A DNA stretch of 64,000 nt from Acidipropionibacterium timonense (GTDB lineage Bacteria > Actinomycetota > Actinomycetes > Propionibacteriales > Propionibacteriaceae): assembly GCF_900605005.1 (NCBI RefSeq), contig NZ_LR027558.1:1852948-1916947 (forward strand), in the 5' to 3' direction. How positions within the stretch are numbered: position 1 is the stretch's first letter; every line of letters starts with the position of its first letter. This document shows positions 17,213 to 25,597 of this stretch, in pieces. The notes under the pieces are model-generated. The model saw nothing but the letters and a program-made list of their open reading frames with translations, did no database searches and was not told the origin of the DNA. The position numbers were made by a program, and so were the translations under genes.

Positions 17213-18016
17213 TCAGGCCTGGTAGCAGCCCTGGTAGGCGTAGTCGAAGGGCGCCTTGCCGTGCATCCGGTGCTCGATGGCCGAGACGACGACGTTCTTG
17301 GCGGTCCGGCAGGCGTCGAGCGGGGTCGCACCCTTGGCAAGCTCCGCAGTGACGGCGGCCGCCAGGGTGCACCCGGCACCGGAGACCCGCTCCTGCCCGA
17401 CAGCGGGCACCTCGAGCACCTCGAGGGTGCTGCCGTCGTAGAAGACGTCGAGGGCGGTACCGGTGTCCAGCAGGGTTCCGGCCTTGGCCAGGACGACCGG
17501 GACACCCTGGTCGTGGATGCGCTTGGCGGCGTCCTTGAGGGCCTCGACCGAGGTGATCTCGTCGACCCCGGCGAGGGTCTGGGTCTCGAAGAGGTTCGGC
17601 GTGATGACGTCGGCCAGCGGCAGCACCTGCGCACGCAGGGCGTTGTCGGTGTCGAGGGCGGCGCCGGGCTCCTGGCCCTTGCAGATGAGGACGGGGTCGA
17701 GGACGACCTTGTCGAAGCGGTACTCACGCAGGGCGTCGGCGACGACGCCGATCGTCGTCGGGGTGCCGAGCATGCCGATCTTCACGGCGTCGATGTGGCT
17801 GTGGACGCCGACGGAGGCCTCGATCTGGTCGTGGATGACCTGCGGGTCGACCGGCACGAAGCGGTGGCCGAAGCCGTTGTTCGGGTCGAAGGAGACGATG
17901 CACGTCAACGCCGTGCACCCGTACACCCCGAGCTGGTGGAAGGTCTTGATGTCGGTCTGGGCCCCGGCTCCGCCGGTGGCCTCCGAGCCTGCAATGGCCA
18001 GTGCAATCTTCGTCAC
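17213..18016 (-). CDS. pdxK: Pyridoxal/pyridoxine kinase (ThiD-type)
   Basis: 267 residues, ribokinase-like fold. AIAGSEATGGAGAQTDIKTF binds substrate, DPVLICKGQ and ITPNLFETQTLAG are mid-domain motifs, and VSGAGCTLAAAVTAELA holds the GAGC/oxyanion loop where a Cys replaces the usual Asp, as in the Bacillus-type PdxK/ThiD branch. It would phosphorylate B6 vitamers. The GTG start at 18016 is supported by GACAAT (18023-18028) ending 6 nt upstream. Confidence 0.85.
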   Translation of the reverse strand: MTKIALAIAGSEATGGAGAQTDIKTFHQLGVYGCTALTCIVSFDPNNGFGHRFVPVDPQVIHDQIEASVGVHSHIDAVKIGMLGTPTTIGVVADALREYRFDKVVLDPVLICKGQEPGAALDTDNALRAQVLPLADVITPNLFETQTLAGVDEITSVEALKDAAKRIHDQGVPVVLAKAGTLLDTGTALDVFYDGSTLEVLEVPAVGQERVSGAGCTLAAAVTAELAKGATPLDACRTAKNVVVSAIEHRMHGKAPFDYAYQGCYQA

Positions 18017-18103
18017 CGGGCCATTGTCCACCCCCGGACGGGCGCGGCGCATCGGATCGCCCCCGTCGAGCGACTCGTCTTTCCGCCCTTTCCGCCCGCC
18101 GGT

Positions 18104-18973
18104 TCAGGCCGTGCGCTCCGGCCTGCCCTCGCCGACCAGCACCTCGCCCACACGCGCCGCGTAGTAGGCAGCCACCGGCAACCCGGCCACCTCGTCGACC
18201 GGGATCCTCATGTCGTAGAGCATCGCGAGGTGGTCGGGGTCCATGACCTGGCGCGGTGTCCCCTGCCAGCGCACCCGGCCGTCCCTCATGCCGACCATGT
18301 GGTCCGACCAGGCCGCGGCGATGTTGACGTCATGGATGACACAGACCACCGTCCTGCCCTCGTCGGCCAGATCACGGGCCACCGCCATGACCTGCACCAT
18401 GTGCGTGAGGTCGAGGTTGTTGAGGGGCTCGTCGAGCAGGACGAACCGGGTGTCCTGGGCCAGGACCATGGCGATCCGCACGAGCTGACGCTGCCCACCC
18501 GACAACTCCGTCATGCGGCGTCCGGCCAGGTCGGCCACCCCGACCCGGTCGAGGGCGGCCTCGACGAGCTCACGGTCGACCGTGCCGGGATGCCCGCGGT
18601 GGTGCGGGAACCGCCCGAACGAGACGAGCTCACGGACGGTGAGCCCACCCTCGACCGGGGAGGACTGGCGCAGCACCGCCAGACTCCTGGCGATCCTCCG
18701 CGAGTCGGTCCGGTGGACGTCGAGCCCGTCGACCCACACCTCACCGGCTGCCGGGCGGATGAGTCGGGACAGGACGGCCAGGAGGGTCGACTTGCCCGCC
18801 CCGTTGGGGCCGATGAGGCTCACCAGACCACCGTCGAGATCGAGGTCGACGTCGGCCAGGACGAGCTGGGACCCGTAGGAGTGGCTCACCGACCGTGCGT
18901 GCAGTCCCGGGCCCCGGGGGTCGCAGGACGCGGCGTCGGCGTGGTGCGAGCGGGTGAGCGGCGAGATGGTCAT
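18104..18973 (-). CDS. Iron-siderophore ABC transporter ATP-binding protein
   Basis: 289 residues with Walker A GPNGAGKST (about 55), Q-loop, signature LSGGQRQLVRIA, Walker B FVLLDEPLNNLDL and switch His in VIHDVN. The FecE/FhuC-like sequence and operon indicate iron chelate uptake. The ATG at 18973 overlaps the permease stop as ATGA. It is the last gene of the operon. Confidence 0.92.
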   Translation of the reverse strand: MTISPLTRSHHADAASCDPRGPGLHARSVSHSYGSQLVLADVDLDLDGGLVSLIGPNGAGKSTLLAVLSRLIRPAAGEVWVDGLDVHRTDSRRIARSLAVLRQSSPVEGGLTVRELVSFGRFPHHRGHPGTVDRELVEAALDRVGVADLAGRRMTELSGGQRQLVRIAMVLAQDTRFVLLDEPLNNLDLTHMVQVMAVARDLADEGRTVVCVIHDVNIAAAWSDHMVGMRDGRVRWQGTPRQVMDPDHLAMLYDMRIPVDEVAGLPVAAYYAARVGEVLVGEGRPERTA

Positions 18974-19977
18974 GACCGATCCTTTCCGGACAGCAGGAGG
19001 ACGAGGAAGACGACGCCACCGGCGAGTTCGATGACGACCGACAGGGATGCCTCGAGCGAGATCGTCCGCAGCACCCACTGGCCACCGACCAGGGCGATGA
19101 CGCCGAGCAGGACGGCGGCCGGCAGGGCGGCTCCGTGGCGGCGTCCCACCAGGGCGTAGGCGGCGTTCGACACGACGAGACCGAAGAAGGCGACCGGTCC
19201 GACGAGGGCCGTCGACACGGACATGAGGACGGCGCAGACGACGAGGACGGCGATGGTCATCCGGTCATGGTCGACACCGAGTCCGACGGCGTCGTCACGT
19301 CCCAGGAGCATGACGTCGAGTCGGTGTCGCCACGCCACGAGAGCTGTCAGGCAGGCCGTGACGACGACGGCGGCGACCGTCAGGAGGCGGGCGTCGACGG
19401 CGGTGAAGGAGGCGAACATCGCCTGCTGCACCGACAGATGACTCGTGGGGTCCATGATCCGCACGAGGTACCCCTGACCCGACCGGACGACCGCGGCCAC
19501 GACGAGACCGATGAGCAGCAGGAGGTCGAGCGGCACCCGCCAACGCACCATGAGCCAGCCGTAGAGGCCGCAGGTGATGGCCACCATGGCGGCCCCCGAC
19601 AGCGCCGCCTGACCGACGACGCCGAGGCTCGACTGCCCGGAGACGAGGATGATCGCGGTGCGCACGAGCAGGTGGATGGCGTCCATCCCGAGCAGGGACG
19701 GGGTGAGGATGCGGTTGGCGGTGATCGTCTGGAAGGTCACCGTGGAGGCCCCTACCGCGGCGGCGACGAGCACCATGGCGCCGACCTGGCGGGCCGCGTG
19801 GTCGAGGGTGAAGGAGAACAGTCGGGTCCCCGGTTCGCCGCGGACGAGGTCGCCCAGGAGCAGCGCCAGGAGCGCGGCCGCCAGGAGGGACAGGCCCAGC
19901 AGCACCAGGGTCGTCTGGGGGACGACGGGCCGGGTGGGCTGGCGGACCGCGACCGGTTCGGACAGGACGGACGCCAT
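18970..19977 (-). CDS. Iron-siderophore ABC transporter permease (FecCD family), second
   Basis: 335 residues, around nine to ten membrane segments. GASTVTFQTITANRILTPSLLGMDAIH and the late VGPVAFFGLVVSNAAYALVG are the FecCD signatures. The ATG at 19977 overlaps the upstream permease stop by one base (TGATG). It pairs with the permease at 19977-21053 as a heterodimer. Confidence 0.9.
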   Translation of the reverse strand: MASVLSEPVAVRQPTRPVVPQTTLVLLGLSLLAAALLALLLGDLVRGEPGTRLFSFTLDHAARQVGAMVLVAAAVGASTVTFQTITANRILTPSLLGMDAIHLLVRTAIILVSGQSSLGVVGQAALSGAAMVAITCGLYGWLMVRWRVPLDLLLLIGLVVAAVVRSGQGYLVRIMDPTSHLSVQQAMFASFTAVDARLLTVAAVVVTACLTALVAWRHRLDVMLLGRDDAVGLGVDHDRMTIAVLVVCAVLMSVSTALVGPVAFFGLVVSNAAYALVGRRHGAALPAAVLLGVIALVGGQWVLRTISLEASLSVVIELAGGVVFLVLLLSGKDRS

Positions 19978-21053
19978 CACGCCCTCCCCCGCGCCGGCGC
20001 CGCGAGACGTCCCAGGGCCACGAGGAGGACGCCGCCACCGACGATCCCCATGACCGTGCCCACCGGGACCTCGCCGACGCCGTGGAATCCCCGCCCCAGA
20101 AGGCCATTCGTCAGTGCCGGCAGCACTCGCCCGAGGACGTCGCAGCCGACGACCATGGCGGCCCCGCAGCAGGCGACCCACCCGACGGTGCGACGGGTGT
20201 CGTCACCCAGGAGGAGCCGGACGAGGTTGGGCACGACGAGCCCGAGGAAGGGCAGCGCACCGACGGTGACGACGACGACGGCGCTGACCACCGAGACGAC
20301 CCCCATGCCCAGGGCCATGATCCGGGCGTGGGACAGGCCGAGGTTCGTCGTGACGTCCGATCCCAGGCCGGCGATGGTGAACCGGTCTGCGGCCAGCCAG
20401 GCGACGACGCACGGGACCCCGACGATCCACAACAGCTCGTAGCGACCGGCGATGACGGCCGAGAGGTCGCCGGTCATCCACGTGCCGAGCATCTGCATGA
20501 GGTCGGTGTTCATGGCGACCAGGGCGGCGACCGAGTCGATGACGCCGGCGAGCATCATCCCCACCAGGGGCACCATGAGGACCCCCCTGGTCCGCACCAG
20601 GCTGATGACCCCGAGGAAGAGGGCGGTCCCGGTCAGGGCGGCCAGCGTCGCCACGAGCATCCGCCCCATGACGGGCAGCCCCGGGGCGAGGACCATGGCC
20701 AGCACCAGCCCGAGCCCGGCCGACTGGGTCGTCCCGGTCGTCGTCGGCTCGACGAAGCGGTTGGCCGTGAGCACCTGCATGATCTGTCCGCACAGCGCCA
20801 TCGACGCGCCAGCGAGCAGGGCCGCCGCCGTTCTCGGCAGTCGGGAGTCGAGCAGGACGACCCACTGGTTGGCGGTGAGTCGACCGGAGACGAGGTCGGA
20901 CAGCGGCACGTCCGCGGCCCCGACGAGGACGCTCACTGTGGTGAGGGCCACCAGCGTGCCGATGGCGACCGCCCAGGAGCCGCGGACCGGACCGATGGTG
21001 CGTCGCGCCGGGGCCATCGCCGTGGGGTGGGACGTGCGCGTCACGACGCTCAC
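19977..21053 (-). CDS. Iron-siderophore ABC transporter permease (FecCD family), first
   Basis: 358 residues. The signature GQIMQVLTANRFVEPTTTGTTQSAGLG and VGALPFLGLVVPNLVRLLLGDDTR identify FecCD. The GTG start overlaps the binding-protein stop as GTGA, so the operon is tightly coupled. Confidence 0.9.
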   Translation of the reverse strand: MSVVTRTSHPTAMAPARRTIGPVRGSWAVAIGTLVALTTVSVLVGAADVPLSDLVSGRLTANQWVVLLDSRLPRTAAALLAGASMALCGQIMQVLTANRFVEPTTTGTTQSAGLGLVLAMVLAPGLPVMGRMLVATLAALTGTALFLGVISLVRTRGVLMVPLVGMMLAGVIDSVAALVAMNTDLMQMLGTWMTGDLSAVIAGRYELLWIVGVPCVVAWLAADRFTIAGLGSDVTTNLGLSHARIMALGMGVVSVVSAVVVVTVGALPFLGLVVPNLVRLLLGDDTRRTVGWVACCGAAMVVGCDVLGRVLPALTNGLLGRGFHGVGEVPVGTVMGIVGGGVLLVALGRLAAPARGRA

Positions 21054-21973
21054 GCCCGCTCGACCGCCTTCGCGATGTCGTCGATCATGAGACCCATCGT
21101 CGTCAGACCACCGCCGACGAGGTACCAGGAGGGTCCGTCGAGATAGCCGATGCGCCCCTGCCTGGCGGCCTTCGTGGCGGCGATGATCGTGTTGTCGAGC
21201 ACCTTGGCGGCCGGCTGGGCGTCGGCCTGACCGATGGCCCGGTCGCGGTCGAGGACGAGGATCGTCGTCGGGTCGAGCTGGGCGACCGCCTCCATCGACA
21301 TCGGAGTGCCGTGGCGTCCGCCGGAGGCGCCGGAGGCCTTGAGGGCGGGGGTGAGGCCCAGCTCGTTGAAGATGAGGTCGAACCGCGACCCGGCGCCGAA
21401 GGCCGAGAGCTTGCCACCGGAGACCATGAGGACGAGGGTCGGCCCCGCGGTCGACGCCTTCGCGCGCACCGCGGCGACCTTGCTGTCGATCGTGGCGAGA
21501 GCCTTGGTCGCAGCGTCACCGGCCCCGTAGAGATCGGCCAGGCGGGTGACGATCTGCCGGTTGTGGGCGATCGTGCCCTTGGACCCGTCGACCTGGGTGT
21601 CGATGAGCTGCGCACCGATCTTGGCCAGCTCCGACTTCTTGTCCTCCTGTCGGCCCCCGTAGCAGATGACGTCGGGCTGGGCCGAGGCGACCTTGTCGAT
21701 GTCGACGTCCTTGAGCCCGCCGACGTTGACGATCGAGCTCGAGGTGTAGGCCTTGGCCAGGGCCGGCGGCAGCGCCTTCCTCGTGAGCCCGACCACGGCG
21801 TCGGCCCGGCCCAGGGCGGCCAGGGTGTCGGCGGCGGCGAACTCGAGGACCACGGCGCGCTTGGTCGAGGGGCTGGGGGTGGACCCGGCACTCGTCGTCC
21901 GGCCGCAGCCGACCAGTGGGGCGACGGCCAGGGCGGTCGCGGTGGCGAGGAAGGATCGTCGACTGAAGGACAT
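21050..21973 (-). CDS. Iron-siderophore ABC transporter substrate-binding lipoprotein
   Basis: 307 residues. The N-terminus MSFSRRSFLATATALAVAP followed by LVGC combines a twin-arginine pattern with a lipobox (Cys23), so it is probably a Tat-exported lipoprotein. The rest is a FepB/FatB-like cluster A-8 binding fold (VVLEFAAADTLAALG, VNVGGLKDVDIDKVASAQPDVICYGG). It is first in the operon, downstream of the DtxR-type box, so probably iron-repressed. The ATG at 21973 places the signal peptide correctly. Confidence 0.9.
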   Translation of the reverse strand: MSFSRRSFLATATALAVAPLVGCGRTTSAGSTPSPSTKRAVVLEFAAADTLAALGRADAVVGLTRKALPPALAKAYTSSSIVNVGGLKDVDIDKVASAQPDVICYGGRQEDKKSELAKIGAQLIDTQVDGSKGTIAHNRQIVTRLADLYGAGDAATKALATIDSKVAAVRAKASTAGPTLVLMVSGGKLSAFGAGSRFDLIFNELGLTPALKASGASGGRHGTPMSMEAVAQLDPTTILVLDRDRAIGQADAQPAAKVLDNTIIAATKAARQGRIGYLDGPSWYLVGGGLTTMGLMIDDIAKAVERA

Positions 21974-22074
21974 GTCGTTCCTGACGTCATGGTCCGCGTC
22001 GGCGTGGGATCGGGTCGGCGGGGCCGCCATCATTTACGCAACGCGAACGTGCTCATAATTGGACAGCGATGAAA

Positions 22075-22093
22075 TTAGCATAGGCTTACCTAA
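22075..22093. promoter_or_regulatory. DtxR/IdeR-type iron box
   Basis: TTAGCATAGGCTTACCTAA matches the 19-bp DtxR/IdeR palindrome closely, with both outer TTAG/CTAA ends intact. On the minus strand it covers TATGCT, a plausible -10. This would repress the iron ABC operon at 21973-18104 when iron is plentiful. Confidence 0.8.
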
Positions 22094-22206
22094 GTTTCAC
22101 CTCACGGCGTCCACATGAGCGTGCGACAGCGGCCCAGCGGTGGGCCGCGCACGGACACACGCACCACGAGCCGGAGCGCGCGACCGGCACACTCGCACCG
22201 TCGTCC

Positions 22207-22716
22207 TCAGCGGCCGGTGGTCGGTACCCCACGCTCGGTCATGAAGGGCTCGCCGGCCGGCGCCAGGGCGGCTGCCACGGTCCGGGCGTGCTGATCGCCC
22301 ATCGGCATCGGCGGCAGGGCGTCGACCGGGAACCATCCCACGGCACTCGACTCGTCGTCGCCGACCTCGGGCTCGCCGCCGACCCACCGGCAGACGAAGG
22401 CATGATCGAGGAACTGGCAGCGGTCCCCGTTGGGATAGGTCATCGCGGGCCCGGCGTTGAGCCCGAGGAACCGCTCGACCTCGATGTCGACGCCGGCCTC
22501 CTCCCTGGCCTCGCGCACGACGGTGCGGTCGGGGCACTCCCCCGGTTCGACGATGCCGCAGATCGGGGTCCAGACACCGGTGTCGGACCGCCGCACCATG
22601 AGCAGCTCGCGGCGCTCCTCGGGGCCACGCAGGACGACGCCGATCGCCCCGGACAGCCACAGCAGGTCGTGGCCGACGGTGCGGCGCAGGGACGTGATGA
22701 ACTCCGGTGTCGGCAT
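22207..22716 (-). CDS. NUDIX hydrolase
   Basis: 169 residues. The Nudix box GIVEPGECPDRTVVREAREEAGVD is complete, with all catalytic Glu residues. Substrate unknown; the class acts on nucleoside diphosphate derivatives. TAGGGT (22723-22728) ends 6 nt before the ATG with no Shine-Dalgarno. It diverges from the carboxylase alpha gene. Confidence 0.9.
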   Translation of the reverse strand: MPTPEFITSLRRTVGHDLLWLSGAIGVVLRGPEERRELLMVRRSDTGVWTPICGIVEPGECPDRTVVREAREEAGVDIEVERFLGLNAGPAMTYPNGDRCQFLDHAFVCRWVGGEPEVGDDESSAVGWFPVDALPPMPMGDQHARTVAAALAPAGEPFMTERGVPTTGR

Positions 22717-22782
22717 GACCCCACCCTAGTGAGGCTGCGGCCCGGCCAGCGTCCGGTCCTGCGCCACCCTGTCCGCACCCCA

Positions 22783-22860
22783 TGACCGCAATGTGGCACC
22801 GGATCCGCCCCGACCCGAGTTCGCGACGTTCACACCCCGACTTGCGCCACATTGCCGTCA
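22783..22860. repeat. 44-bp-loop inverted repeat, copy 3
   Basis: Left arm TGACCG+CAATGTGGCAC (22783-22799), 44-bp loop, right arm GCGCCACATTG+CCGTCA (22844-22860). The right arm covers the -35 position expected for the carboxylase alpha promoter (-10 TAGACT at 22870-22875). Confidence 0.9.
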
Positions 22861-22869
22861 CCCAGCCCA

Positions 22870-22875
22870 TAGACT
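22870..22875 (+). promoter_or_regulatory. -10 element for carboxylase alpha gene
   Basis: TAGACT, about 45 nt before the ATG. Unlike most promoters here the gene has a leader and a Shine-Dalgarno (GGAGATGGAGG). Confidence 0.45.
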
Positions 22876-22919
22876 GATCGGGCAGGGGACCAACCCGCGA
22901 CATTCCGGGAGATGGAGGC

Positions 22920-24698
22920 ATGGTGGCCAGGACCATTCGACGCGTGCTCATCGCGAACCGGGGCGAGATCGCGGTGCGGGTGATCCGCGCCGCCAAGGAC
23001 TGCGGGATCACCTCGGTCGCCGTCTACGCCGACTCCGATTCCGAGAGCCTCTTCGTCAAGCTCGCGGACGAGGCCTACGCGCTCAACGGCACGACCCCCG
23101 CCCAGACCTACCTCGACGTCGAGAAGATCCTCGACATCGCTCGTCGCGCCGAGGTCGACGCGATCCATCCCGGCTACGGATTCCTCTCCGAGAACGCCGA
23201 CTTCGCCCAGGCCGTCATCGACGCCGGCATCATCTGGGTGGGGCCGCCGCCGGAGGCCATCCGATCCCTCGGCGACAAGGTGCAGGCCCGCCACATCGCC
23301 CAGAAGGTCGGCGCTCCCCTCGTCCCCGGCACCCCCGATCCCGTGGCCGACGCCGACGAGGTCGTCGCCTTCGCCCGAGAGCACGGCCTGCCCATCGCCA
23401 TCAAGGCTGCCTTCGGCGGTGGCGGACGAGGCCTCAAGGTGGCCCGGCGGATGGACGAGGTCGCCGAGCTCTACGAGTCGGCGGTCCGCGAGGCCGTCAC
23501 CGCGTTCGGGCGCGGCGAGTGCTTCGTCGAGCGCTACCTCGACCGCCCGCGCCACGTCGAGACCCAGTGTGTCGCCGACCAGTACGGCGTCGTCCAGATC
23601 ATCTCGACCCGCGACTGCTCCCTCCAGCGGCGCCACCAGAAGCTCGTCGAGGAGGCCCCGGCCCCGTTCCTCAGCCAGGAGCAGATCGATCGGCTCTACT
23701 CCTCCTCCAAGGCCATCCTCAAGGAGGCCGGATACGTCGGCGCGGGCACCTGTGAGTTCCTTGTGGGCCAGGACGGCACGATCAGCTTCCTCGAGGTCAA
23801 CACCCGGCTCCAGGTGGAGCACCCGGTGTCCGAGGAGGTCGCCGGCGTCGACCTCGTGCGGCTCATGTTCCACGTCGCGCAGGGCGGTCACCTCGAGGAC
23901 CGTGACCCGCAGCTGCGTGGGCACTCCATCGAGTTCCGGATCAACGCCGAGGACCCCGGACTGGGCTTCATGCCCGCCCCGGGCACCCTCACCGCCTGGC
24001 TGCCGCCGACGGGCCCCGGAGTGCGGGTCGACGAGGGCTACCACGCCGGCATGACGGTGCCGGGAGCCTTCGACTCGCTCATCGGCAAGCTCATCGTCAC
24101 CGGCGCCGACCGCGCGCAGGCCATCGAGCGTGCCCGCCGCGCCCTCGACGAGATGGTCATCGAGGGCATGCCCACCGTCATCCCCTTCGACCGGGTCGTC
24201 GTCCGCGAGCCGGCCTTCACCGCCGAGGACGGCACCTTCGGCGTCTTCACCGACTGGATCGAGACCGATTTCCGCAACGAGATCGACTCCTACACCGGAG
24301 ATCTGGGCAACCCCGAGGAGACCGACCCCCCGCGCACGGTCGTCGTCGAGGTCAACGGCAAGCGGGTCGAGGTGCGCCTGCCCGCCTCCCTCCAGGCCCC
24401 GCGGCAGGGGTCGACGACCCGCTCGAAGCGGCCGACGAAGCGCTCCCGGGGTGGGCATCGGCCCGCCCAGCCGTCCGGCAACGCCCTGGCCAGCCCCATG
24501 CAGGGCACCATCGTCAAGGTGAGCGTCGTCGAGGGCGAGGAGGTCTCCGAGGGAGACCAGATCGTCGTTCTCGAGGCCATGAAGATGGAGCAGCCCCTGG
24601 TCGCGCACCGGGCCGGCATCATCCGCAACCTCATCGCCGAGCCGGGCACGACTGTCGCCTCCGGCGAGGTCATCTGCGAGATCACCGACCCGTCCTGA
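22920..24698 (+). CDS. pccA: Biotin-dependent acyl-CoA carboxylase alpha subunit (biotin carboxylase + BCCP)
   Basis: 592 residues. The N-terminal biotin carboxylase domain has [33 protein letters not shown], the ATP loop [11 protein letters not shown] and [16 protein letters not shown] Ser/Arg/Pro-rich linker (about 480-520) leads to the biotinyl domain with EAMKM, biotin Lys near 555. It carboxylates biotin and hands it to the beta chain at 10947-12521; BirA is at 9683-10534. GGAGATGGAGG precedes the ATG. The gene is unlinked from the beta gene, as is usual in actinobacteria. Confidence 0.95.
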   Translation: MVARTIRRVLIANRGEIAVRVIRAAKDCGITSVAVYADSDSESLFVKLADEAYALNGTTPAQTYLDVEKILDIARRAEVDAIHPGYGFLSENADFAQAVIDAGIIWVGPPPEAIRSLGDKVQARHIAQKVGAPLVPGTPDPVADADEVVAFAREHGLPIAIKAAFGGGGRGLKVARRMDEVAELYESAVREAVTAFGRGECFVERYLDRPRHVETQCVADQYGVVQIISTRDCSLQRRHQKLVEEAPAPFLSQEQIDRLYSSSKAILKEAGYVGAGTCEFLVGQDGTISFLEVNTRLQVEHPVSEEVAGVDLVRLMFHVAQGGHLEDRDPQLRGHSIEFRINAEDPGLGFMPAPGTLTAWLPPTGPGVRVDEGYHAGMTVPGAFDSLIGKLIVTGADRAQAIERARRALDEMVIEGMPTVIPFDRVVVREPAFTAEDGTFGVFTDWIETDFRNEIDSYTGDLGNPEETDPPRTVVVEVNGKRVEVRLPASLQAPRQGSTTRSKRPTKRSRGGHRPAQPSGNALASPMQGTIVKVSVVEGEEVSEGDQIVVLEAMKMEQPLVAHRAGIIRNLIAEPGTTVASGEVICEITDPS

Positions 24699-24710
24699 CC
24701 CAGCGCACCC

Positions 24711-24739
24711 CTGCTCGCGGACCCGGGGTCCTCGAGCAG
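24711..24739 (+). terminator. Hairpin after carboxylase alpha gene
   Basis: CTGCTCG pairs with CGAGCAG around an inner GGA/TCC pair, 12 nt after the stop codon. It lacks a T-tract, as many high-GC terminators do. Confidence 0.5.
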
Positions 24740-24846
24740 GGTCCGCGGAGGCCCGCCCGTCCCTCGATCCTGTGATGTCCCTGTGTCATCGCTCCGATCG
24801 CTGACCGCGAGTTGAGGCCCCTCCCCCCGGGCGGCATAGTGGTTTC

Positions 24847-25590
24847 ATGCCGTTCATGTTGGGCCAGTTCCTCATCCTCGCACTCTTCGTGCTGGGGGCA
24901 GTGACGACCTTCTCGGCCCTGTCCCGATCCCAGCACCAGGCACGCGCCCTCGAGGCCGAGCGGGCGAAGGCGATCGAGGCCCAGGTGAACCGCATCCGGG
25001 GGGCCGCGGAGGACGACGTCACCTCCTTCGGCGAGGCGCTGCGCCAGCTGGACCTCGAGGTGGCGGGCTCGGAGCTGTCCGACGAGGCCCGTCAGGACTG
25101 GTCGCACGCCCTGGACTGCTACGACCGCGCCAAGACCCTGCTGGCCCAGGACAAGGGCACCGGCCAGGTGACCCTCGTCACCGAGGCCCTCGAGGAGGGA
25201 CGCCACGCCATCGCCTGTGTCAAGGCGCGGGCGGCTGGCCAGCCGGTGCCGCAGATGCGTCCCCCGTGCTTCTTCGACCCGGCCCACGGCCCCTCGACCA
25301 CCGACATCATGTGGGCCCCCGACGGCGGCGTCGCCCGCAAGGTGCCGGCGTGCCAGGCCGACGCCACCCGTGTCCAGCAGGGCCGCTCGCCGTGGATCCG
25401 GACCGTCGCCGTCAACGGCAGCCAGGTGCCGTACTGGCAGGCGGGTCAGGACTACGCCCCGTGGATCCAGGGCTACTCCCGCCGCTACGAGACGAATCCG
25501 GTCGTCACCGGCCTGGCCATCGGCGGGTTGGGGGCGCTGGGGCTGGGACTCTTCGGGGCACTCTTCGACGACGGCCCATTCGGCCCCTGA
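24847..25590 (+). CDS. Hypothetical membrane-anchored protein
   Basis: 247 residues, unrecognised at family level. One N-terminal membrane segment (about 5-27) is followed by a charged, probably coiled-coil region (RSQHQARALEAERAKAIEAQV), a central domain with CFFDPAHGPSTTDIMW, VPACQAD and VPYWQAGQDYAPWIQGY, then a C-terminal glycine-rich hydrophobic segment. The Cys pair and aromatic repeats suggest an extracytoplasmic domain; similar layouts occur in actinobacteria. CATAGT (24835-24840) ends 6 nt before the ATG, implying a leaderless message. Confidence 0.7.
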   Translation: MPFMLGQFLILALFVLGAVTTFSALSRSQHQARALEAERAKAIEAQVNRIRGAAEDDVTSFGEALRQLDLEVAGSELSDEARQDWSHALDCYDRAKTLLAQDKGTGQVTLVTEALEEGRHAIACVKARAAGQPVPQMRPPCFFDPAHGPSTTDIMWAPDGGVARKVPACQADATRVQQGRSPWIRTVAVNGSQVPYWQAGQDYAPWIQGYSRRYETNPVVTGLAIGGLGALGLGLFGALFDDGPFGP

Positions 25591-25597
25591 TCCGGCC

